Shown here piece after piece: positions 49,749 to 58,276 of a stretch of 64,000 nt of DNA. The notes below the pieces were generated by a model, which was not told the origin of the DNA, searched no databases, and saw nothing but the letters and a program-made list of their open reading frames with translations. How positions within the stretch are numbered: the stretch's first letter is position 1; every line of letters begins with the position of its first letter. Made by a program: the position numbers and the translations under genes. This DNA is from CAVZLD01 sp963776055 (lineage in GTDB: Bacteria; Planctomycetota; Planctomycetia; Pirellulales; Pirellulaceae). Location of the stretch: assembly GCA_963776055.1 (NCBI GenBank), contig CAVZLD010000009.1, positions 1 to 64,000 on the forward strand. Reading direction: 5' to 3'.

Positions 49749-50276
49749 GTTGTACCCCCTTGGATGTTCCAGGTGCGATCTTCGGCAGAGAAGACGGTGA
49801 ATAGCATGTGACGCGCGGCGACGGCGCGATATTCGTAGCACCAGCACGGTCGACCGTGGAAGCTGAGCATACGCGAATTCTTGGGCCGGCGAAAGTTTTT
49901 CGGTGGGCGGAACGCAAGTCTTGTAGTCTTGTAGGGTGGGCTCAGCTCGCGGAGCGATGCAAGCCCACCACAGCATGTACTCTTCTAGCGTGGACTCAGC
50001 GAGCGCAAGCCCACCGCAGCGTGGAGCATTCCGCCAGATTCCGCCGCGGCTGCTTCATTGGACGCCGGCGTACCGGAGTTCGCGCCGCCGGGTTCCGGTT
50101 TTTGTCGGGGGGCGTGGTTACCCGCCTACACCGAAAACTCTTGGTGGGCATTCGCTCGCGACGCTCGCTCTGCCCACCCTACCGGATTCTGCTCACACTA
50201 CCGGGGTGTCGAGCTTTGCCCAACTGGGGGCCGGCCCACTGCACAAGATTCGAGGGGTACGTTAGTTCTGTGTCGG
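49749..50276. repeat. Intergenic repeat cluster (GTAGGGTGGGCTCAGC / GCCCACC family)
   Basis: Three or four elements: GTAGGGTGGGCTCAGCTCGC with GCAAGCCCACC at about 49932-49972; AGCGTGGACTCAGCGAGCGC with AAGCCCACC at about 49987-50017; TTGGTGGGCATTCGCTCGCG with GCTCTGCCCACCCTACC at about 50151-50193. Each is an inverted repeat. They sit between the secretin-like gene and the end of the FabI gene. No protein gene is supported. Confidence 0.75.
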
Positions 50277-51083
50277 CTACTCTTGGTGGTCAACGACGCG
50301 TCGCGTGATTTCCTGATCGAAGTAGTTGATCGACATGCCGGCATCGATCACGATTCGTTGGGCGTTAATGCCGCTCGACCGAGGGCTCAGAAGAAACGCG
50401 GCGGTGGCGGCTGCTTCGCGGGTTTGCACGGCCCGATGTCGGGGAATCACCTGTTCGGCGAACAAGTACGCGTCGACGTACCCGGGGATGCCCGCGGAGG
50501 CACTCGTTTTCAACAGTCCGGGAGCGATCGCATTGAAGCGGACTTCCGAGAAGTGGCTGAACGATTTGGCGAGCATCGCCAGCGACGAGTCCAAAGCCGC
50601 TTTCACCGGCGCCATGAACCCATAGTTTTCGTTCGCCATCGTGGTGGTCGAGATCGATACAGTCACGACGGAGGCGTCTGGGGCCAACAGTTCCTGGAAC
50701 GCGCGGCTCAGTGCGATCAGGGAAAAGCAGGAGATGTCCACGGTGCGTAAGAACTGTCGCTTGCTCGTTTCATGAAAGGGCTTCAGACCGTCTCCATAGT
50801 CGGCGAAGGCGATCGAATGCAGCAAGCCATGGAGGGTCGCGTGTTGCTGTTGCACGGCGGTCCGCAACTGTTCGATCTGCTCCGGATATTCCACGTCGCA
50901 GATGTGGATCTCGGCATGGGGTAACAGCTTCGAGAGGGTTTGTTTGCGGGCCTCGCTGCGCACGACATACACGACTTCCGCGCCGGCCTGTTCCAGAAGT
51001 TGCCCGGTATGCCAGGCAACACTTTTTCGGTTGGCAACGCCGAAGACGAGGATCGTTTTCCCACCGAGCTGCAGGAAATCCAT
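50277..51083 (-). CDS. Enoyl-ACP reductase, FabI-like
   Basis: 268 residues, short-chain dehydrogenase fold. The N-terminus has the FabI-type nucleotide motif FGVANRKSVAWHTGQ (GxANxxSIAW) and HSIAFADYG; the active-site pair is Tyr and Lys in NYGFMAPVKAALDSS (Y-x6-K). FNAIAPGLLKTSA and VIDAGMSINYF complete the family pattern. It would reduce the trans-2 double bond of an acyl carrier-bound chain with NAD(P)H. Last gene of the seven-gene operon, 6 bp after the dehydratase. A second, housekeeping FabI is expected elsewhere; the location here suggests a dedicated isozyme. Confidence 0.9.
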   Translation of the reverse strand: MDFLQLGGKTILVFGVANRKSVAWHTGQLLEQAGAEVVYVVRSEARKQTLSKLLPHAEIHICDVEYPEQIEQLRTAVQQQHATLHGLLHSIAFADYGDGLKPFHETSKRQFLRTVDISCFSLIALSRAFQELLAPDASVVTVSISTTTMANENYGFMAPVKAALDSSLAMLAKSFSHFSEVRFNAIAPGLLKTSASAGIPGYVDAYLFAEQVIPRHRAVQTREAAATAAFLLSPRSSGINAQRIVIDAGMSINYFDQEITRRVVDHQE

Positions 51084-51089
51084 GGTTGT

Positions 51090-51527
51090 CTACTCCGTTT
51101 CCGGGGTAGGGTCGGACGGGGCGGCAGCGCAGGCGAACTCGAATCGCGCAACGGTATCCGCACCACGCGTGACTTTGGCTTTCATGAAGAATGCGTTGCT
51201 CACTCGTTCGATCAGTTGCACTTCCATTTGAATCGTCTCGCCTGGCCGGACCATCTTGCGGAATCGCACATCGTTCATCCGTGTGGCAACGGGCACGCCT
51301 TCACCGCCAAAGGCAGCCAGCAAGATCGCACCGGCCTGCATGCTGGCCTCGCACAAGATCACTCCGGGAACGAGCGGGAAGTCGGGATAGTGACCTTGGA
51401 AGAAGAACTCCTCGGAGTGAAACGTCTTACGGCAGAGGATTCTGTTTTCACTTTTTTCCAGGACTTCGTCCACCAGCAGCATGGGCGGTCGATGAGGAAT
51501 CACGGCTTCAATTTCTTGTCGATTCAT
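51090..51527 (-). CDS. 3-hydroxyacyl-ACP dehydratase, FabZ-like
   Basis: 145 residues, hot-dog fold. Catalytic His in GHYPDFPLVPGVILCEASMQ and the paired Glu in the same helix, as in FabZ (GHFP...PGVLxxE). The start IPHRPPMLLVDEV is the usual FabZ N-terminus. The ATG at 51525-51527 overlaps the CrtI-like stop (ATGA), so it is translationally coupled. It removes water from 3-hydroxyacyl chains on the operon's carrier protein, giving the substrate for the FabI next to it. Confidence 0.92.
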   Translation of the reverse strand: MNRQEIEAVIPHRPPMLLVDEVLEKSENRILCRKTFHSEEFFFQGHYPDFPLVPGVILCEASMQAGAILLAAFGGEGVPVATRMNDVRFRKMVRPGETIQMEVQLIERVSNAFFMKAKVTRGADTVARFEFACAAAPSDPTPETE

Positions 51528-52984
51528 GGCGTACGTGTTGCTTGCAGGTTAGCGGGGCGGCCGGCTTGGTTCTTCATCAGCAGCGAATCCACGTCGTTGG
51601 CGACGATGACGCCGTAGTTGATCGCACCCAGCCAGCCCGACATGATGATCCCCACGCTTCCCGCGTGGTAGAGTCCGAGAACCTGTTCCGGAAGTCCGCG
51701 GCTGACGGCGAGTCCTTCGAATTTGGTGCCAAAGCTGGCACCGAGCAGGTGCCGAGTATAGTGCTCAAACGTTCGCGGTGTGGCTGCTTCGACGTGATCC
51801 AATCGTTCTCGAATATGGGGCACGTAGCGGTCGACATCGTCCAGCGTTGTTTCGATCAGCTCTCGTTTGCTGGCTTCGTATTCTTCGGGTGACAACCGGG
51901 CCCAGTCGTCGTAATTCGCGTTCGTGCTGGATACGATCAAGCAATGCGGGCGCGACTGCGGGCGTGATCGCGGATAGTAAAACGAGTACGTGCGGCTGGT
52001 GATTTGGCGGCTGAGCAGCATTTCCGTGCGGAAGAGAGGGGCCGTCGAACTGAACAGCAAATCGCCGGTCGTTTCTTCGACCGGATGCTCGGCCTTCAGT
52101 GCCATGTAGACTTGAGTACTACTATTATTCAGCCGCACCTCTCGGGCCTGATCGAGAAACTGTCGATCGAGGTGTTCTTCACCGACGAGATCGAGAATCG
52201 TCGCTTTGAGATTGGCATTCGAAACGACCGCTTGGGTGGGAATCGTGCGACCGTTCACTTGCACACCGCAGACGCGACCGCGTTCGACGAGAATGCGCTC
52301 CACATTGCAGCGAATGCGAATATCAACGCCGTTCCGCCGCATTTCTTGGTGCATCGCGTGCACGAGTTTGTCGGTGCCACCGTGGAAAGTGTAGACGCCC
52401 TTGGACATGAAATTCGAGAACACGATTCCGTAGGTGATCGCGGGGTCCTCCAGCGTGGATCCGTTCGCGTACGTAATGGGTTCCATCAGCAAGCGGATCA
52501 CGTCTTCTCGGCCAGGAAAGAACTGCTCGAACAGTTCGCCGGTGGTCATCCTCTGTTCGTCGTAGAAGCTCATTCCCCGCGCCGTGTCGAAGAACTCGAC
52601 AACGCGTTGCCGGTTGATCTGAAAACGTTCGACCAGCAGGCGGGTGAAATCTTCCCGGTCGAAACGGGTGGTCAGCGAGAACATCGGGTTGTCGAAGCGG
52701 ATCCCTTGCAACGGGACGATCGAGTCCGCGATCTCGGCGGTCCAGTATCTTCGGCAGCTCTTGATCATTCCCACGGGGAAGCCGTGCAGCGAAATGTCGA
52801 ATACGTGGCCGCCCGGCCGCTTGAACCAGGTGGCCATGCCGCCCAGCTTGTAGTGTTGCTCCAGCAGCAGCACACGGCGCCCTTCTCGCGCCAGCAGGTT
52901 GGCGGCTGTCATGCCGGCCAGCCCACTGCCGATCACCACGACATCGTATGGTGGTTGGACGCCCTCCAGAAAATCCCTGGGCAT
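51524..52984 (-). CDS. CrtI/phytoene desaturase-like FAD oxidoreductase 1
   Basis: 486 residues. N-terminal Rossmann FAD motif VVVIGSGLAGMTAANLLARE and LEQHYKLGGMATWFKRPGGH, as in carotenoid desaturases. The body has the usual insert-type middle domain, GVYTFHGGTDKLVHAMHQEM, and the C-terminal flavin contact GLYHAGSVGIIMSGWLGAIN. There is no terpenoid synthase (CrtB, CrtE) nearby, so carotenoid chemistry is unlikely; the substrate should be an acyl chain tied to the carrier protein or a lipid. A paralogue lies immediately upstream. Its stop overlaps the start of the dehydratase gene. Confidence 0.88.
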   Translation of the reverse strand: MPRDFLEGVQPPYDVVVIGSGLAGMTAANLLAREGRRVLLLEQHYKLGGMATWFKRPGGHVFDISLHGFPVGMIKSCRRYWTAEIADSIVPLQGIRFDNPMFSLTTRFDREDFTRLLVERFQINRQRVVEFFDTARGMSFYDEQRMTTGELFEQFFPGREDVIRLLMEPITYANGSTLEDPAITYGIVFSNFMSKGVYTFHGGTDKLVHAMHQEMRRNGVDIRIRCNVERILVERGRVCGVQVNGRTIPTQAVVSNANLKATILDLVGEEHLDRQFLDQAREVRLNNSSTQVYMALKAEHPVEETTGDLLFSSTAPLFRTEMLLSRQITSRTYSFYYPRSRPQSRPHCLIVSSTNANYDDWARLSPEEYEASKRELIETTLDDVDRYVPHIRERLDHVEAATPRTFEHYTRHLLGASFGTKFEGLAVSRGLPEQVLGLYHAGSVGIIMSGWLGAINYGVIVANDVDSLLMKNQAGRPANLQATRTP

Positions 52985-53063
52985 GATGTTTCCGTTGGAA
53001 GTTGGGGGAAGTGGATCCGCAAAGGCCGCGGAGGCGCTGTTCTGTGGGGGAGGGGCCGGTCGA

Positions 53064-54458
53064 TCAGCCCCGAAGACAATGACGATTCGCGATCGAGATG
53101 CCGCTGATGATCGCTCCTATGATACCGACAAATCCTTGATCTGTCCCGCAGAGGAACAGGTTTTCCACATCGGTCGTTCCATCCAGTCGCTTGGAAGGCC
53201 CCCGTAGACGGCTCCGTTGTCGTGTCCCGTGTAGCGACGAATCGTCTTGGGTGTGAACATGTCGGTGTCGACCACGTGTTGTCGAAAATCAGGTACGAAT
53301 CGCACCGTGGCGGCGACGGCTCGGTCGTACCAACGCAGTTTTTCGAGCGCATATTGCTCGGCAGGTAGTTCATTCCAGCGTTGGAAATTGGCGATCGAAG
53401 TAATTCGCAGCACGCCGTCGGGCAAGGTCTGCGCGGTATCCTCTGCTTCGTCGTACAGAAAATTGTTGGGGGAACAGATCACGCCGGTGCGGACGTCGCA
53501 GAGATCTTCGCATGCGGCCCAGTGGAAATTGTCCGAATCGTTGTAGAAGACGATCGTGCGATCATGGCCCAACTGACGCGGTTCGACGTCGAGCACCGAA
53601 ATCGATTCGATAAATGACATCTGCCCCGCTTGGGCGTTGTCCACTCGGTCGATATCGTCGCGCAACCGCTGGGTTTCCAGCCATCCTGCAGACGAGAGGA
53701 TGCGACGAGCTTGCAGTTGCGTGCCGTCTTCCAACACCACGCCCTGCTACGCGGTCGTTCTCGATGTGAATTCGGTCGACGCCGCTCCGCAGGCGAAGCT
53801 CGCCGCCCAACTCGCGGTAGCGGCGGACGAGCTTCTTCAGGATCAGTCGTACGCCGGCCAGCGGCCGAGCGAGGCCTTCCATGAAGATGCCGCGAAACAT
53901 GATGCAGAATTGCCCGAAATCCATGTCATGCTCCCGGGCATTGCCATACCACATCAGGGGGCAGAGCAGCATTTCCACGAGCAACGGATCGTGTAGGATT
54001 TCCCCGAGCACCTCGCGGGCGGAACGCTGGTGCACCTGGAATCCCAAGTCATCGTAGTCCAGGATTTCCGTCAGCAGTCGCTCAAACGCCTGTTTCTGCT
54101 CTGGGAAGGCGCGGGCAATCTCGGACCGAAGCAGTTCCAGGCCGTTACCGAACCGCAGTTGCACTCCGGGAAAAGCGATTGTCGAACCAACCTGGGGGGC
54201 CAGAGCAAAGTCCTCCCAGCGGAAGCGGAGTTGTCGCAGCAGTCGAGCGAGTGGGCTTCGTCGATCACTGCCGGGTGAGTAGTTCGTGATGGCGTGCAAC
54301 CCGACATCATAGTCGCGACCGCGGAGCCGGTAGAACGAATTGAGTCCGCCGATCGTGTAATGGCGTTCCAGAATGCAGACGCGCTGATCGTAGTGCGCCA
54401 GACGGATTCCCGCAGCCAGGCCGGACATGCCGGCACCGATGATGATCGTGTCGTACAT
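53064..54458 (-). CDS. CrtI/phytoene desaturase-like FAD oxidoreductase 2 (two frameshifts)
   Basis: About 464 residues when joined. N-terminus MYDTIIIGAGMSGLAAGIRL with ILERHYTIGGLNSFYRLRGR. An extra base near 53743 precedes VVLEDGTQLQARRILSSAGW; a missing base near 53193 hides the C-terminus, which then reads LDGTTDVENLFLCGTDQGF and VGIIGAIISGISIANRHC to the TGA at 53064-53066. That end is the FAD contact of the family. Paralogous to the neighbour but clearly diverged, so two different oxidation steps are likely. The GTG just upstream of the ATG is an alternative start. Confidence 0.82.
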
Positions 54459-54598
54459 CACGTCGATGCTTGAAAGGCAAGGATCGGGGAATCCAGGCGA
54501 GCATGCCCCGAGGTGCGGCAAACCGCTCGGACGCCAACCGTGCTGGCGACATCTTGGCCCTGTCACCCCGACGCGGCGCCTGCGGCCACCGCCTTCCA

Positions 54599-54862
54599 TC
54601 AGTTGACCGCTTCGACGTCCTTCATCAACGGTTCCAGATAGCTGCACGTGCTGTCCATGCTTGCCAGTTGCGGGTAATCTTCCTCGGGAATCTGCACGCG
54701 ATACCGCTTGCGTAATTCCATCACGATGTCCAGGAAATCCATGCTGTCCAGTTCCAATTGATCGCGGAACGGGACGTCATCTTTCAGCACGCTCAGATCG
54801 TCATCCGGGGCAATATCTTCCAGGATATCGAGAATCACTCCTCGAATCTCTTGCGGCGTCAT
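54599..54862 (-). CDS. Acyl carrier protein
   Basis: 87 residues from ATG 54862; a longer in-frame reading adds an unrelated N-terminus. The phosphopantetheine attachment site is LELDSMDFLDIVMELRKRY, with the DSM serine. The protein is acidic and helical as expected. It carries the growing acyl chain for the ketosynthase encoded 96 bp upstream and the dehydratase and reductase downstream. Distinct from a housekeeping AcpP, which is usually DSLD. Confidence 0.9.
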   Translation of the reverse strand: MTPQEIRGVILDILEDIAPDDDLSVLKDDVPFRDQLELDSMDFLDIVMELRKRYRVQIPEEDYPQLASMDSTCSYLEPLMKDVEAVN

Positions 54863-54958
54863 TCGTAATACTCTCTTCCAGCGGTTCGTTGAAAAGGGTG
54901 AGGGGAAGTTCGCAATTGGGAGCCGTGGGGGGAACACCTCGGCCCGGCGTGACGGCGG

Positions 54959-56218
54959 TCAGAACTTCTTGACGATCATTACCGAGTTGATCCCGAGCAT
55001 GCCGAAGGAGTTATTCAGCAAATACTCGATTTTGCCGATTTCACGGGGCTCATTGAAGACGAGACCAGGTAGTTCGCAATCGGGATCCAACTCCTCGATG
55101 TTGATCGTGGCATGGCACGTCCCGTCATGGAACGAGGGCAAATTGCCCGCCAGTTCCAGTGCGCCCGCCGCGCCCATGCTGTGGCCAATGAAGCTCTTCG
55201 TATTGTTGAAGTGCGTCCGCTCCGATTGACCAAAAACCTCGCGTAACGCTACGCACTCCTGTGCATCACCACTGGTGGTGCCCGTCGCGTGAGTGCTAAC
55301 CAGATCGATCTGTTCCGGTGCCAATCCGGCGCGCTTCAGTGCTAAACGAATGCACTCCGCCTGCCGTTGCGCATTCGGGAGCACGAAGTCAGTGGCATCC
55401 GTGTTCATGGCGTAGCCGACGAGTTCGCCGTGGATGCTCGCGCCGCGTCGTCGAGCGTCGTCCAGCCGTTCCAGGACGTACATGCACCCCCCTTCGGCCA
55501 CGACGATGCCGGTTCGGTTTCGGTCGAACGGTCGCGAGGCACGCGAGGGATCCTCGTGAGCCGCCAACGCTCCCTGGCTCTTAAAACTGGCGAAGATTCC
55601 AAACGTGTGAATGCTCTCCGAAACGCCTCCGGCTAATGCCACGTCGCAATCACCCAGACGCAGCATCTGGGAGCCTTGGATCAGGCCGGCGTTGCCCGCG
55701 GCACAAGCGGCACCGATCGTGTAGTGTGGACCGGTGATCTCCATGTTTAACGCCACTTCGCCCGCCGGATTGTTGGCGACAGTCCGGGGGTTGTGGTGAT
55801 GAGACCAGTAGGCCGTGTCGTAGTCGAAACCCTTGATCTGGTAGATCTCGTTTTCCGTTTCGACGTTGCCGTGTTCCGTCACGCCGATGTAGATGCCAAT
55901 TCGCGATCTGTCGAGATTTTCCCAGTCCAGACCGCTATCGTGAATCGCCTCGCGACTGCTGAAAATTCCCACCGATCCTGCGCGCGTACCGCGGCGAGCA
56001 TCCTTTCGCGTCTGGTATTGCTGCACCTCGAATTCGCAGATTCCTGCCAGCGTCTTGCCAAAATAGCGCACCTCGTACGATCGAACGCCGCTGCGGCCAG
56101 CCAGGAGGCTCTCGCGGAAGCTCGTCAGATCGTTGCCATTGGGGGCCGTGAGCCCGATTCCGGTGATCACGACCCGCTGGCTGTCCGGCAGATTCTCAGG
56201 GGACGACGATGCGATCAT
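54959..56218 (-). CDS. Beta-ketoacyl-ACP synthase (FabF-like)
   Basis: 419 residues from ATG 56218 (AAGGATCG upstream). Condensing-enzyme triad: Cys in GAACAAGNAGLIQGS, His in STHATGTTSGD and His in KSFIGHSMGAAGALE. VVITGIGLTAPNGNDLTSF is the typical FabF N-terminus, and NNSFGMLGINSVMI the C-terminal glycine loop. It condenses an acyl group with malonyl-ACP. A long non-family reading upstream was dropped. It is the second gene of the operon; no malonyltransferase or ketoreductase gene is present, so these must come from primary fatty-acid synthesis unless the SDR below serves. Confidence 0.92.
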   Translation of the reverse strand: MIASSSPENLPDSQRVVITGIGLTAPNGNDLTSFRESLLAGRSGVRSYEVRYFGKTLAGICEFEVQQYQTRKDARRGTRAGSVGIFSSREAIHDSGLDWENLDRSRIGIYIGVTEHGNVETENEIYQIKGFDYDTAYWSHHHNPRTVANNPAGEVALNMEITGPHYTIGAACAAGNAGLIQGSQMLRLGDCDVALAGGVSESIHTFGIFASFKSQGALAAHEDPSRASRPFDRNRTGIVVAEGGCMYVLERLDDARRRGASIHGELVGYAMNTDATDFVLPNAQRQAECIRLALKRAGLAPEQIDLVSTHATGTTSGDAQECVALREVFGQSERTHFNNTKSFIGHSMGAAGALELAGNLPSFHDGTCHATINIEELDPDCELPGLVFNEPREIGKIEYLLNNSFGMLGINSVMIVKKF

Positions 56219-56253
56219 ACGGCGATCCTTGCGGTTTCGACAATTCGTTGAGG

Positions 56254-57249
56254 CTACCGATTCAGGGGAGAATTGGCAAGACGCTGCATCCCTTCCACCG
56301 TCGAAATCGTCGGGGCATAACCGAAGTCCGATGCCGCGCGTCGAATGTCGAAATAGTGCGAACGGCCCAACTGCGCCGCCAGAAAGCGTGTCATTCGTGG
56401 CTCCGACTTCCGACGGAAAACGGAGTGCACCTTTTCCAGGATCCAACCTATCCGCCAGGCGGCCTCCAGCGAAACCGCACGCTGAACAGCCGGTAGCCCG
56501 GCCATTTCCAGGAGTTGGTCAATCCAGTCCCAGCAGTTCACTGGCGTGCCCTGGCTGAGAAAATATGCCCGACCGCAGACCGGGGAGCCGGGCTCGAGTC
56601 GGTCGGCCGCTTGCAGATGGGCCCACGCCGCATTCTCGACATAGGTGATGTCAATTAGATTCTTGCCGTCTCCCACGCGACGAAGTTGCCCGGCCCGCGC
56701 ACGATCCAGAAGTCGCGGTACCAGGTGAGGATCGCCGGGTCCCCAGATCAGATGGGGACGCACCGCACAGGTTCGTAGGCCGTCCTGGCCGTCGGCTGCC
56801 AAGACACACTGCTCGGCCAACGCCTTGCTGTGCGGATAGTGGCACAGCCAACGGCGCGGATAGGGTGCCGATTCGTCGACGCCGCACTGCTCGCTCCCGT
56901 CAAAGGTCACGCTGGGAGAGCTGGTGTACACCAGCCGCCCAACCCCTTCCGCCCGACAGGCTCGAACGACGTTCTGTGTTCCCAGCGTGTTCGTTCGGTG
57001 ATAGAGTTCCCACGGTCCCCAGATTCCCGAGATGGCCGCGACGTGGTGGACGGTGTCGATGGAACGACAGGCCCGGCGAACGGCTGCCTCGTCCGCGATA
57101 TCTCCCTGGTGGCACTCGACGCCCAGCGCTTCGAGTTCTGGGTATCGTCGGCGAGAAAAAGCCCGCACGCGATCTCCCCGTGCCACTAGCAGCTCAACAA
57201 TCTGCTTTCCCAAGAAACCGCCTGCACCCGTAACCAGTGTCCGCGTCAT
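56254..57249 (-). CDS. NAD-dependent epimerase/3-beta-HSD-like SDR (OleD-like)
   Basis: 331 residues from ATG 57249 (AAGGAAGG upstream). Extended SDR: TLVTGAGGFLGKQIVELLVA nucleotide motif, VHHVAAISGIWGPWELYHRT, LVYTSSPSVTF and the catalytic Tyr/Lys in HYPHSKALAEQ, then IWGPGDPHLVPRLLDRARAG and IDITYVENAAWAHLQAAD. The closest described group is the 3-beta-hydroxysteroid dehydrogenase/OleD type, which reduces 2-alkyl-3-ketoacids in olefinic hydrocarbon synthesis. As first gene of the operon it could reduce the ketosynthase product or a head-to-head condensed chain. Confidence 0.82.
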   Translation of the reverse strand: MTRTLVTGAGGFLGKQIVELLVARGDRVRAFSRRRYPELEALGVECHQGDIADEAAVRRACRSIDTVHHVAAISGIWGPWELYHRTNTLGTQNVVRACRAEGVGRLVYTSSPSVTFDGSEQCGVDESAPYPRRWLCHYPHSKALAEQCVLAADGQDGLRTCAVRPHLIWGPGDPHLVPRLLDRARAGQLRRVGDGKNLIDITYVENAAWAHLQAADRLEPGSPVCGRAYFLSQGTPVNCWDWIDQLLEMAGLPAVQRAVSLEAAWRIGWILEKVHSVFRRKSEPRMTRFLAAQLGRSHYFDIRRAASDFGYAPTISTVEGMQRLANSPLNR

Positions 57250-57295
57250 TCGCCTTCCTTGTTTCCTTTCCCTCATGGCGGGTCAACACATGGCC

Positions 57296-57525
57296 CAACA
57301 CATGGCCTGTCCCTGCATTTTGCCCATTCGGGGGGGGGCGTGGCATGCGCATGGCCTGTCCCTGCGTTGGCCCATAGGTTGGCCCGGGTAACTCGCGAGT
57401 CCAACACATGGCCTGTCCCTGCGTTTTCTGTGTTTTGCCCGACGGCCCGTTCAGGGGGGGGGCGTGGCATGCGCATGGCCTGTCCCTGCGTTGGCCCATA
57501 GGTTGGCCCGGGTGACTCGCGAGTC
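57296..57525. repeat. Duplicated about 66-bp block with four CATGGCCTGTCCCTGC motifs
   Basis: CATGGCCTGTCCCTGC occurs at 57301, 57350, 57407 and 57474. A longer block (GGGGCGTGGCATGCGCATGG ... GGCCCGGGTRACTCGCGAGTC) is present twice almost unchanged, ending at 57401 and 57525. It precedes the SDR gene on the opposite side of its promoter and is not coding. It may be a transcription-attenuating or protein-binding repeat, or a replication by-product. Confidence 0.8.
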
Positions 57526-58276
57526 GTCGGGATGCTTGCTCACGGAACGGCGAGAAGAAACCGGTCCCGCATCAGCCGGCCCTGTGTCCTGCGGCCTGTG
57601 CCTTGGGCCAGTGTAGCAGGCCACAGGCGGATTTCTTGCTGGAGGCTCTCGGCGCGGCGGCCATCCCGGCCTGGTGGGCTCGCTACCTTTTCGCTCTGCA
57701 GCACAGCCAAGCGTTCGCGGCCCACTGGATCCACCGGGGTGGCTCCCCCTAAGCTTCGAGGTCGTGCAGTTTTTAAGTGCTGGTTTTGTCAGAGTTTCGA
57801 GGCAAAAGTCACTCTCGCTCCGGGAAAGTCGGGCCGACAGGCCCGGAGAGGGCAATGCGACGCAGGCGTCGCGTGTTGCTTGTGCAGGAAGACCCTTCCC
57901 GGCCGCTCCGCGTCCGACCCTCCCGCAGCGCGCGGGAGGGTGTTGTCACTTCTTCCGAGCCAGCAAGTGAAAAACGGCACGACCTCCTTTCGCAAGACGG
58001 TACTGGCCGAGTCCCGTTCCGTCCCATCCGAAGACCGGCCCCCGCCGCAGCACTCGTTCGGCCGCCAAGCCTTCGGGTGCTGCAAAATGTGCGAAGAAAT
58101 GGTAAGAAACTTTCATAAATTGTCATAAAATGATCGTTTTGGAACTTATTTTAATTGATTTGTGTTCGCGTGGTGCACATAATCTGCTCGAGCGGCTGGG
58201 CTGAAGATGAGGCGGAGACGCTCGGTGCTGGTCTGGATGAGCCAGCCATGATGCAGGCAGGGGCGGAGCGGAGGCG
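57526..58276. other. Long leader between the SDR repeats and the BMC regulator
   Basis: No protein gene is convincing in this 750-bp stretch. The first 550 bases are GC-rich with no clear structure; from about 58090 to 58165 composition changes to AT-rich (TTTCATAAATTGTCATAAAA, then TTTTGGAACTTATTTTAATT), marking the promoter region of the BMC operon. Confidence 0.45.
58113..58133. promoter_or_regulatory. TCATAAA direct repeat / TCAT-AAA-ATGA dyad, candidate DeoR operator
   Basis: TCATAAA at 58113-58119 is repeated at 58123-58129, exactly one helical turn later, and the second copy is part of TCATAAAATGA (58123-58133), a small inverted repeat. It lies about 145 bp before the DeoR-type regulator gene in an AT-rich island. 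DeoR proteins bind short repeated sequences upstream of their own operon, so this is a fair autoregulation site; not proven. Confidence 0.4.

Noticed and set aside
51524..54458. Carotenoid biosynthesis locus
   Set aside because: No phytoene synthase, prenyl transferase or cyclase gene is near; the context is fatty-acid type.
57526..58090. Additional gene between the SDR and the BMC regulator
   Set aside because: Several open frames on both strands are rich in Arg/Pro and lack motifs and ribosome sites.
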